Positions 24,503-32,038 of a stretch of DNA of 64,000 nucleotides are shown here, piece by piece; position 1 is the stretch's first letter, and every line of letters starts with the position of its first letter. The notes beneath the pieces were generated by a model. The model was not told the DNA's origin, ran no database searches, and saw nothing but the letters and a program-made list of their open reading frames with translations. Source of the stretch: an uncultured Lachnospiraceae bacterium (GTDB lineage: Bacteria > Bacillota > Clostridia > Lachnospirales > Lachnospiraceae). Where the stretch lies: contig CACZBF010000010.1 in the NCBI GenBank assembly GCA_902779355.1, positions 1 to 64,000 of the forward strand, given 5' to 3'. The position numbers and the translations under genes are program-made.

Positions 24503-26614
24503 ATGGACATCAATCAGTTATGCCCCCATTGCCTGCGAGAGGTGAGAGACAAAGCGCAGAAAAAGTTTTGCGATTACTGCGGCAAACAGTTGGATCAGAT
24601 GACCGAGGTCACACACCAGCTGAAGCCCATGACGATCCTGGCCGGGAAGTACATCATCGGTGATGTGCTCGGAGAAGGCGGATTCGGCATTACCTATATC
24701 GGCTTTGATCTGAATCTCGAAATGCGGGTGGCGATCAAGGAATTTTACCCGAACGGTTTTGTGACACGTGAAGCGATGAATACCACTGCCGTGACAGCGT
24801 ATGCCGGTGCCAACATGCAGGCGGTGCAGAAATGGCAGGAGAGCTTTATCAAAGAGGCACGGAGTCTTGCGAAGTGCTCGCATCTGTCCGGCGTTGTCGG
24901 CGTCAAGGATTTCTTTCAGGAAAATAATACGGCTTACATCATCCTGGAGTATCTGGAAGGGACGGATCTGAAAAACTACGTGAAGTCACAAGGCGGCAAG
25001 GTCAACATCGACTGGCTGATGACAGGACTTGAACCGGTGATCCAGTCGCTTGGTGAAGTACACCGTCAAGGCATTGTACACCGCGATATCAGTCCGGATA
25101 ACATCCGGCTTATGCCGGACGGTAAGATGAAGCTGATGGATTTCGGCGCGGCCAGAGACTATACGGAGAGCGGCGAGAAGAGCCTGTCCGTGATGCTAAA
25201 GCATGGCTATGCGCCGGAGGAACAGTACCGCAGCAAGGGCGTACAGGGTCCTTGGACGGATATCTATGCGCTTGCCGGCACGATCTATAAATGTATCACA
25301 GGGATCACCCCGCCGGAAGCGGCGGAGCGGATTCGGAACGATGAGCTGAAAAAGCCGAGCACGCTTGGTGTTGCGATCCGTCCGAAAGCGGAGCAGGCGC
25401 TGATGAAAGCGTTGGCGGTTTATGCGGAGCAGCGTTACCAGAATATAGATGAGTTTTACCGGGATATCTATGCCGGGATCAATCGCGTGTCGATGACCGT
25501 TGCGGGGAGTGCTACGGTTGGTGTAACGCCCGGTACAACGGCCGGCGCTACGACAGCGACTACTTCGTCATCGACCATGACTTCTTTCCGCCCGCCGGAG
25601 AACGCGCCAAAAGCGCAGGGTGGGATGAATATGAAGATCCTTGTGCCCGTTCTTGCGGGTGTCGGTGGACTCGTGGTTGTGCTGATCATCGTGGGCTTTT
25701 TTGCCTTGCGTGGGAAGCTTGGAGGGAGCAGTACGGCTCCTGCCGCGGATGTGACGGCAGAAGCAGCATATGAGGAGGAAGCAGCACCGGCAGCAGAGGA
25801 GACTGCCGAGCCTGCACAGGAAGAAGCGGAAGCACCCGTAGAAGAGGTCGTGGAGGATGCACCATTCGTCCCGATCCCGGAGCGGTCGTGGGAATATGCG
25901 GTTCCTCCGGATGAGACGCCCAATGTCTTTATTTATGACGGGACGGTGGAGAACTACGAGAATGCGCTGAATCCGTCGGCGTATGCGCTGAACGATGCAC
26001 ACATGCAGGAGCAGGGGATCTACTTTGACTACTATTTTCCGGCGAGCCTGTTTTATGCGATGACCTATGAGTATCACAATGCGCCGTGGCAGGAAAAAGA
26101 CGAGGGCTGGGGACTATACAATTTCCTGTATTGTCACGCGCAGGAGCTGATGGGCGGCGAGAGCGAGAATTACAATCTCCATACGGCGATCAAAGCGGAG
26201 ATCGGCTATTACGGTTCCAAGGGGACGACTTTGGACTGCACGCTCTGGGAGTATGAGGAAAAAGACAGGATGCCCGTGTCGAATTACCTTTCGGATCTGA
26301 CGACGCTGTATGCGCAGTGCCTGGACAACGTCAACATCATCCGTACGCCAAGCAGCGACGGCGTGCTCTGCCTGGAAGGAACAAAAGACGGTTATACGCA
26401 TCGGATCCTGATCGCTTTTGAGGATTGGGCAAAGCCGAAATCCGTCATGCGGTTGTGGTTTACCTATCCGACTGAAAGTGCGACCGAGGAGGAGGCAATC
26501 CAGAAAGCTTATGTGGCAGAATGCCTTTACCGGATGTGTGCGTTCAGCGATTACCGGAATCACTGGGATGCAAACAACTATATGCCGTACGAGGAGTTCC
26601 GGGCACAGTATTAA
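24503..26614 (+). CDS. Receptor-type Ser/Thr protein kinase with zinc ribbon and external C-terminal domain
   Basis: The 703-residue protein begins with a double-Cys zinc ribbon (CPHC ... CDYC, residues 7-26). The Hanks-type kinase domain covers about 50-320: glycine loop LGEGGFGITY, VAIKE (Lys79), catalytic HRDISPDN (193-200), DFGAARDY (213-220) and YAPEEQY, so it should be active. A Thr/Ser-rich linker (330-365) contains many possible autophosphorylation sites. One membrane helix (378-402) follows, then an Ala/Glu/Pro-rich stalk and an outer domain of about 245 residues with no PASTA repeats; I do not recognise it. The fit is a membrane sensor whose outer domain reports a wall or polymer signal. 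FHA proteins and PP2C phosphatases are encoded immediately upstream. Confidence 0.92.
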   Translation: MDINQLCPHCLREVRDKAQKKFCDYCGKQLDQMTEVTHQLKPMTILAGKYIIGDVLGEGGFGITYIGFDLNLEMRVAIKEFYPNGFVTREAMNTTAVTAYAGANMQAVQKWQESFIKEARSLAKCSHLSGVVGVKDFFQENNTAYIILEYLEGTDLKNYVKSQGGKVNIDWLMTGLEPVIQSLGEVHRQGIVHRDISPDNIRLMPDGKMKLMDFGAARDYTESGEKSLSVMLKHGYAPEEQYRSKGVQGPWTDIYALAGTIYKCITGITPPEAAERIRNDELKKPSTLGVAIRPKAEQALMKALAVYAEQRYQNIDEFYRDIYAGINRVSMTVAGSATVGVTPGTTAGATTATTSSSTMTSFRPPENAPKAQGGMNMKILVPVLAGVGGLVVVLIIVGFFALRGKLGGSSTAPAADVTAEAAYEEEAAPAAEETAEPAQEEAEAPVEEVVEDAPFVPIPERSWEYAVPPDETPNVFIYDGTVENYENALNPSAYALNDAHMQEQGIYFDYYFPASLFYAMTYEYHNAPWQEKDEGWGLYNFLYCHAQELMGGESENYNLHTAIKAEIGYYGSKGTTLDCTLWEYEEKDRMPVSNYLSDLTTLYAQCLDNVNIIRTPSSDGVLCLEGTKDGYTHRILIAFEDWAKPKSVMRLWFTYPTESATEEEAIQKAYVAECLYRMCAFSDYRNHWDANNYMPYEEFRAQY

Positions 26615-26648
26615 GCGTGCAGCATAGAATAGGAGAGGCCAAGCTTTT

Positions 26649-27632
26649 ATGAGACGAACAATACAAAAAATCAGTGCTGTCGTAGTCTGTGTGATCTGCA
26701 CCCTTCTGATGTGTATGCCGGTATTTGCGAAAGCGCCGGCAGACGTCAATTACGTGGTGTTGGTACTTGATATTTCCGGCACCGAGACGTTTACGGTGGA
26801 GGACCAGGTCATTTATGAGGCGGACACGGCGATTACCGATGTCAAAAAAGCGGCGGGACAGTTTTTCGACCGGCTGAAAAATGCTCCCGGCGAGTATGAT
26901 GTCGCCATTGTGGCCTATGATGACGAGGCGCGGACGGTGCTGGACTTCACGACCGACATCAATCAGATGAAACAGGCCGTGAACGGTCTTCAGACCGGCG
27001 GGCGCGACCGGAGCATCGCAGAGGGCCTTGCTGCAGCAGGGCTGATGCTGACGGAACTGCCGGAGGACGCGGATAAAACTGTGATCCTCTACACGACCGG
27101 GATGACGGACTGCGGCTCTTACAACTATGAAGGGCATTATGATGAAAACACAGTCGGGAGCAGCTGGGAGAGTACTGACACGGGTGTGAATCTCTATGCA
27201 TACGCCAACACGGCTTATAGCACGGCAGACATTGTGAAAACATACGGAAACCTTTATGCGATCGGTCTCTTCCAGACCTTGGAAGGGATGCCGGAGGAAG
27301 GCCAGGACATTGCCTATTTCTTCCGTCAGACAGTAGAGGACCTTTCTTCCTCCCATGAGTATGTGTTTGAGGCGGAACGGCCGGATCAGATCGCGGATCT
27401 GTTCTCTGCGATCGCAGGGCGGATCACGGGTATGGGCGATGCGCAGATACCTGATACGACGAGTGAGAAAAAGGCCGGGCCAAGTCCGTGGCTGGTTTTC
27501 CTGATCATCCTGATCGCAGCGGGTGCCGTGATCGGACTCATTGCACTGACACGTGCGGATAAGCGGAGCATGGATGATTTCCATAAAACGAAAAAGAACC
27601 TTTCGGAGAAGTTCCGGAATTTGAAAAAATGA
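26649..27632 (+). CDS. VWA domain membrane protein
   Basis: The 327-residue protein has a signal peptide (MRRTIQKISAVVVCVICTLL, cleaved near FAKA), an external von Willebrand A domain at about 35-255, a membrane helix near 275-300 (WLVFLIILIAAGAVIGLIAL) and a short basic tail. The metal site reads LDISGTET, a variant of Asp-x-Ser-x-Ser in which the last position is Thr, so metal binding is uncertain. Part of the domain is Tyr-rich (YNYEGHYDENT), which is unusual. It has no FHA domain, unlike the VWA protein two genes upstream, and the two could form a pair on the outer face. Its stop overlaps the next start (ATGA), coupling it to the AlgX-like gene. Function inferred only as a surface binding protein. 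Confidence 0.85.
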   Translation: MRRTIQKISAVVVCVICTLLMCMPVFAKAPADVNYVVLVLDISGTETFTVEDQVIYEADTAITDVKKAAGQFFDRLKNAPGEYDVAIVAYDDEARTVLDFTTDINQMKQAVNGLQTGGRDRSIAEGLAAAGLMLTELPEDADKTVILYTTGMTDCGSYNYEGHYDENTVGSSWESTDTGVNLYAYANTAYSTADIVKTYGNLYAIGLFQTLEGMPEEGQDIAYFFRQTVEDLSSSHEYVFEAERPDQIADLFSAIAGRITGMGDAQIPDTTSEKKAGPSPWLVFLIILIAAGAVIGLIALTRADKRSMDDFHKTKKNLSEKFRNLKK

Positions 27633-28783
27633 AATCGATACAGCAAAAGATCCTGGCGGTGCTGTTTCTCGTGGTGTTGATCGTATTTGCGGTCATCACG
27701 GATTTCAAGTACGTGGACTACTATGTCAACGACGTGACCTACAACGAGGAATGGATCCCGGATCTCGGAAAAAAGAATGAAACCGAATACATGACCTGTT
27801 TCTTCGGGAAGGATATGTTGATCGATCTGAACGGCGGCGTGCAAAGACTGCTTGGTACGCCCGAGATGAACGACGTGGTGCGGCTGAAAAACGGGCATCT
27901 TGCGATTCCCCATGTCGCGATCGCGGATGACCGGCTCCTTGCGGAAGCGGATGACGTGGCATATCTGTATGAATACTTGAAGAAACGGGATGTGCCCTTT
28001 CTTTATGTCGCGGTTCCGGACAAGATTTCCAAATTCGACAAAGCCCTGCCAACCGGCTATGTAGACAGTACGAACGAGAATCTGGATCTGTTTCTTGGGC
28101 GGCTTTCAGAGCGCGGTGTGCCATTTCTCGATATGCGGCAGGCCTTTTATGATGCTGGATACAACCAGTATGATTACTTTTTTGTGACGGATCATCACTG
28201 GACGATGCCGGGCGGTTTTTTTGCATATACGAAGATTGCAGAGTGGCTCCGAAACGAGGCAGGTGTGTCGGTGGATCCGCGGCTGACGGATCTGAACAGC
28301 TATACGGATACCTATTATGACAACGCGATTGTCGGTTCCTATGGGCAGCGTACCGGGAAGCTTTTTTCCGGGACGGAAGGGGTCGATGTGCTGACGCCGG
28401 ATTTTGAGACCTTGCTTTTCCGTCCGTTTGACGGTGCCGAAGGATCCTTTACGGATGTGGTCGTGCGGCCGGACCGGATCGAACCGGGGCATCCGCAGCA
28501 TATTTATGATTCGATTTTTGAGTATTCTTTCAGCGGATTTTATAATGAGTTAGCGGATAACGATGCACGGATCATGATGATCTGTGATTCCTCCGGGAAA
28601 GTGGTCAATCCGTTTCTGGTTTTGTCGGTGCAGAATTTTGATGTGCTGGAGGCATATTATCCGGAAAACCTGTCGAAAGAGTATATCGAGGGTACGCATC
28701 CGGATGCGATCATCTTGATGCAGAGTCCGGCGTTCCACCTTGGCGTGGACACGTCGTTCCACTATAGTTGGTTACAGGATTGA
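27629..28783 (+). CDS. DHHW/AlgX-like SGNH-fold protein (O-acyltransfer partner)
   Basis: The 384-residue product has one N-terminal membrane helix (about 10-28) and an outside SGNH-like domain. The Asp-His pair is in FFVTDHHWTMPGGF (about 186-199), which gives the DHHW family its name, and a Ser appears in MMICDSSGKVVNPF (about 310-323). AlgX, AlgJ, PatB and DltD-like proteins with this fold take an acyl group from an MBOAT partner and place it on a polysaccharide. The gene overlaps the VWA gene by four bases and is followed by an SGNH gene and an MBOAT gene, a typical acylation cassette. Polymer specificity cannot be deduced. Confidence 0.87.
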   Translation: MKSIQQKILAVLFLVVLIVFAVITDFKYVDYYVNDVTYNEEWIPDLGKKNETEYMTCFFGKDMLIDLNGGVQRLLGTPEMNDVVRLKNGHLAIPHVAIADDRLLAEADDVAYLYEYLKKRDVPFLYVAVPDKISKFDKALPTGYVDSTNENLDLFLGRLSERGVPFLDMRQAFYDAGYNQYDYFFVTDHHWTMPGGFFAYTKIAEWLRNEAGVSVDPRLTDLNSYTDTYYDNAIVGSYGQRTGKLFSGTEGVDVLTPDFETLLFRPFDGAEGSFTDVVVRPDRIEPGHPQHIYDSIFEYSFSGFYNELADNDARIMMICDSSGKVVNPFLVLSVQNFDVLEAYYPENLSKEYIEGTHPDAIILMQSPAFHLGVDTSFHYSWLQD

Positions 28784-28792
28784 GGAGATAGC

Positions 28793-29650
28793 ATGAAAAA
28801 ATCCGTACTTGCGGTGATCGCAATTTTAGAGGCAATCACGATTGTAATCGGCCTGATCTATATCAGTGTCCTGACAAAACAAAGGGACGCGACGCCTACT
28901 ACAACAGCAGGTGTTGTGCAGGAGGCTGGGGAGGATATGCAGTCTATCCTGGCGGCAGCGGCTGAATCTAAAAAAATCGAGGAAGATGTGACGGAAAAGC
29001 AGGTGGAGGACAGCATAGTGTCTGACAAAAATGATGCATCATCAGACGCGGATGTCGCAGATTCCGGCGTGCAGCTCGGGGACAAACCCGGTGATGGAAA
29101 GGAACTTACGTATGACGACCTCACGATCATCGGCGATTCCATTTCCCGTATGACAAAGGAGCAGATGGAAGAAGCGCTCCCGGGTGTGGAGATCCATTCT
29201 ATGTATGGGAAAACCGTGGATTATTCCGTGGAAACGAACCCCTGTGGCTTGGAACTGGCGAAGCTCCTCGAAAGCGAGGGAAGGCTCAGAGACCGTGTGA
29301 TCTTTGCTCTCGGCACCAATAATGTGGCGGCGCTTTCGATGAATACGCTGACCCCGGAGATGTTTGAAAAGCTGCATGAGATCACGGGAGACCGCAAGGT
29401 GTATCTCGTGACTGCCTATGACCTATACAATCCGTCGGTCTACGATGAGAATAATCGTGTGATCCGCGAGGCCGCTGAGGAATATGACGGATGGCAGGTC
29501 ATTGATTGGGCAAAGGCTGTAGCAGCTGACGATCCAAAGAAGATCATCGAGGATGAAGGCGAGGCTGCGACAGGCAACTGCCAGGTGCATCCGACAGATC
29601 CGGTCGGTATTGATCTGTGGGTGAAAACAATCTCGGAGGGTGTAAAGTAA
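28793..29650 (+). CDS. Membrane-anchored SGNH hydrolase-like acyltransferase
   Basis: The 285-residue protein has an N-terminal membrane anchor (about 5-27), a low-complexity linker, and an SGNH domain from about residue 105. Block I is TIIGDSISRM (catalytic Ser116), block III ALGTNN, and the C-terminal block QVHPTDPVG supplies the His. The core resembles the extracellular domain of OatA-type peptidoglycan acetyltransferases, so it probably moves or removes O-acetyl groups outside the cell. A GAGGAGA ribosome site lies upstream, and only one base separates its stop from the second MBOAT gene. With the DHHW protein there are thus two extracytoplasmic candidates for one MBOAT; the other could serve the first MBOAT at 16806. 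Confidence 0.87.
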   Translation: MKKSVLAVIAILEAITIVIGLIYISVLTKQRDATPTTTAGVVQEAGEDMQSILAAAAESKKIEEDVTEKQVEDSIVSDKNDASSDADVADSGVQLGDKPGDGKELTYDDLTIIGDSISRMTKEQMEEALPGVEIHSMYGKTVDYSVETNPCGLELAKLLESEGRLRDRVIFALGTNNVAALSMNTLTPEMFEKLHEITGDRKVYLVTAYDLYNPSVYDENNRVIREAAEEYDGWQVIDWAKAVAADDPKKIIEDEGEAATGNCQVHPTDPVGIDLWVKTISEGVK

Positions 29651-29651
29651 C

Positions 29652-31049
29652 ATGGTTTTCAGCTCCATGATCTTTTTATGGGTATTTCTCCCGGTCGTGT
29701 TTATCCTGACCAGGATTTTGCCCCGGAAAACACATAATATCCTGCTTTTGATCGCTAGCCTCCTGTTTTATGCATGGGGCGAGCCGGTCTATATTCTTTT
29801 GATGCTCTGTTCGATCACGATGAACTGGCTGTTTGGCCTATGGATCGAGAAGCAGCGAAATCCCCTCCCTTTGACGCTGAATGTGATCTGCAATCTGGCG
29901 CTGTTGTTCTATTTCAAATACTTTTCTTTCTTTACGAACATCGTGAACGCACTCGCCAAACGGGAAGTGATCGCGCCGCGGGATATTGCGCTGCCGATCG
30001 GCATTTCTTTTTTCACATTCCAGGCGATGAGCTATGTGATCGACCTTTATCGCGGGAAGTACAAGGCGGAGCATAACTTTTTCCACGTGGCGCTCTACAT
30101 TTCTTTTTTCCCACAGCTGATCGCGGGCCCGATCGTGCGGTATGTGGACGTGCATGAGCAGATCAACCACCGCAGGATTTCCCCTGAGAAAACGGCGGAG
30201 GGTATTCGCCGCTTCCTCTATGGTCTTGCAAAAAAAGCACTGATCGCAAACATCCTGGCGCAGAGTGCGGATGCGATCTATGCGTTGCCGATGGAGCAGA
30301 TGACGGGACTTCTCGCATGGGTCGCCGCAATCCTTTATACCTTCCAGATTTATTATGATTTTTCCGGCTATTCCGATATGGCGATCGGTCTTGGTAAGAT
30401 GTTCGGCTTCGATTTCCTGGAGAACTTTAACTATCCCTATCTGTCCGTGACAGCAGGTGAATTCTGGCGGCGCTGGCATATCTCGCTTGGTGCGTGGTTT
30501 AAAGAATACCTCTACATCCCGCTTGGCGGCAATCGCAAGGGAACGGCGCGCACTTACGTGAATCTGATGATCGTCTTTTTCGTGACCGGGTTATGGCATG
30601 GCGCGAGCTGGAATTTCGTGATCTGGGGCGTTTACTACGGCGTGCTCGTTGTGCTGGAACGCCTGTTTTATGGGAAATGGATGACGAAGCATCCCGTTGT
30701 CGGACATTTGTATATGACGCTTGTGTTTGTGTTCGGCTGGGCGATCTTCCGTGTGGATACCGGCATGGCCGATCTTGCGGCGGTTGTGAAGCGTATGCTC
30801 ATGCCGTTGCACTACACGACCGGTGGCGCGGATCTTTCTACGCTGGTGTCCAATCGTGCATGGTTGATGCTCCTGGCAGCCATCATCGGCTGCGGCATTT
30901 TGCAATGGAATATCGGCGAGCGTCTGGGATGGAAAAAGCGTTGGAAGAACAGTATACCGGAGTTCATTTTCTGTATCCTTATCTTTGCGGCTTCGCTTGT
31001 GACGCTTGCTTCGGGTACTTACAATCCGTTCATTTACTTCCGTTTTTAA
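29652..31049 (+). CDS. MBOAT family membrane O-acyltransferase, second copy
   Basis: This 465-residue polytopic protein shares the same motifs as the first MBOAT: FSGYSDMAIGLGKMFGF, GEFWRRWHISLGAWFKEYLYI and TGLWHGASWNFVIWG with the catalytic His. The two copies are similar along their length (for example IALPIGISFFTFQ and SYVIDLYRG) but distinct, so they are older paralogues rather than a recent duplication. ATG 29652 follows a GGAGGG ribosome site. It ends the acylation cassette that begins at 27629 and should deliver acyl groups to the SGNH and DHHW proteins outside the membrane. The C-terminal ASGTYNPFIYFRF matches the end of the first copy (AHNPFIYFNF). Confidence 0.93.
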   Translation: MVFSSMIFLWVFLPVVFILTRILPRKTHNILLLIASLLFYAWGEPVYILLMLCSITMNWLFGLWIEKQRNPLPLTLNVICNLALLFYFKYFSFFTNIVNALAKREVIAPRDIALPIGISFFTFQAMSYVIDLYRGKYKAEHNFFHVALYISFFPQLIAGPIVRYVDVHEQINHRRISPEKTAEGIRRFLYGLAKKALIANILAQSADAIYALPMEQMTGLLAWVAAILYTFQIYYDFSGYSDMAIGLGKMFGFDFLENFNYPYLSVTAGEFWRRWHISLGAWFKEYLYIPLGGNRKGTARTYVNLMIVFFVTGLWHGASWNFVIWGVYYGVLVVLERLFYGKWMTKHPVVGHLYMTLVFVFGWAIFRVDTGMADLAAVVKRMLMPLHYTTGGADLSTLVSNRAWLMLLAAIIGCGILQWNIGERLGWKKRWKNSIPEFIFCILIFAASLVTLASGTYNPFIYFRF

Positions 31050-31102
31050 TGACAGTGTGATATGATGTTCAAATAGGGCGCACGCCCGTTAAGGAGAGAA
31101 TC

Positions 31103-32038
31103 ATGGACAAGATCGCAGTTTTGATCCCATGCTATAACGAATGCAAGACAGTGGAGAAAGTCGTCACGGATTTCAGGAGAGTCCTGCCGGAGGCGACGAT
31201 CTATGTATATGATAATAATTCCACAGACGGCACGGATGAGATTGCCCGCAGGGCGGGTGCTGTTGTGCGCTATGAATACCAGCAGGGCAAGGGCAACGTG
31301 ATCCGGCGGATGTTCCGCGACATCGATGCGGAATGCTACATCATGACGGACGGAGATGACACGTATCCCGCCGAGGCGGCGCCGGAGATGGTGGAAAAGG
31401 TGCTCGAACGCCACGCAGACATGGTCGTGGGTGATCGTCTGTCATCGACCTACTTTTCGGAGAATAAGCGGCCGTTCCATAATTTTGGCAATTCTCTCGT
31501 GCGCAGGACGATCAACGCGTTTTTTGATACCGAGATCAAGGATATCATGACGGGCTACCGTGCGTTCAGCTATCAGTTTGTGAAAAGCTTTCCCGTGCTC
31601 AGCAAGGGTTTTGAGATCGAGACGGAGATGAGCATTCATGCGGCGGACAAGAATATGTTTGTGGAGAACGTCGTGATCGATTACCGTGACCGTCCGGAAG
31701 GGTCGGTGAGCAAGCTCAATACCTATTCCGACGGTATGAAGGTGCTGATGACGATCGGTACGCTTTATCGGACTTACCGCCCGCTTCGGTATTTCGGCAT
31801 CATTGCTGCGATCCTCGCGATCCTTTCCGTGATCTTCCTGATCCCGGTTCTGGTCAGCTATCACCGCACCGGGCTGGTCAATCACTTCCCGACGCTGATC
31901 GTCTGCGGATTTTCCATGCTGGCTGCGATTCAGTCGCTGTTTACAGGCCTGATGCTCCATACGATCGCGAAAAAGAACCGGCAGGATTTTGAGATCCGCC
32001 TTTATGAGATCGCAGAACGGAGGGAGAAACTGTCATGA
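31103..32038 (+). CDS. Family 2 glycosyltransferase of the polyprenyl-phosphate type (DPM1-like)
   Basis: The 311-residue enzyme has a GT-A domain with VLIPCYNECKTVEKVV, YDNNSTDGTDE, the metal-binding MTDGDDTYPAEA and GVGDRLSS-like VVGDRLSS, then two C-terminal membrane helices (about 235-255 and 270-290). It likely moves a sugar from a nucleotide donor to undecaprenyl phosphate on the inner membrane face, giving a lipid-linked donor for an outside glycosyltransferase. The following gene, a polytopic membrane protein with a four-base overlap, is a good candidate for that outer enzyme. A GAGAGAAT ribosome site precedes ATG 31103, and a small GGGC/GCCC hairpin lies just before it. Confidence 0.9.
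   Translation: MDKIAVLIPCYNECKTVEKVVTDFRRVLPEATIYVYDNNSTDGTDEIARRAGAVVRYEYQQGKGNVIRRMFRDIDAECYIMTDGDDTYPAEAAPEMVEKVLERHADMVVGDRLSSTYFSENKRPFHNFGNSLVRRTINAFFDTEIKDIMTGYRAFSYQFVKSFPVLSKGFEIETEMSIHAADKNMFVENVVIDYRDRPEGSVSKLNTYSDGMKVLMTIGTLYRTYRPLRYFGIIAAILAILSVIFLIPVLVSYHRTGLVNHFPTLIVCGFSMLAAIQSLFTGLMLHTIAKKNRQDFEIRLYEIAERREKLS

Noticed and set aside
19668..27632. Type VII secretion locus
   Set aside because: FHA proteins with a CPNGHYYD ribbon, PP2C and kinase genes can occur beside type VII secretion, but no EssC-like ATPase, WXG100 protein or EsaA/EssB-like gene is found in the window.
31050..31102. Promoter before the glycosyltransferase at 31103
   Set aside because: TATGAT at 31062-31067 has no -35 at a usable distance and the gap to the MBOAT gene is short; read-through seems more likely.
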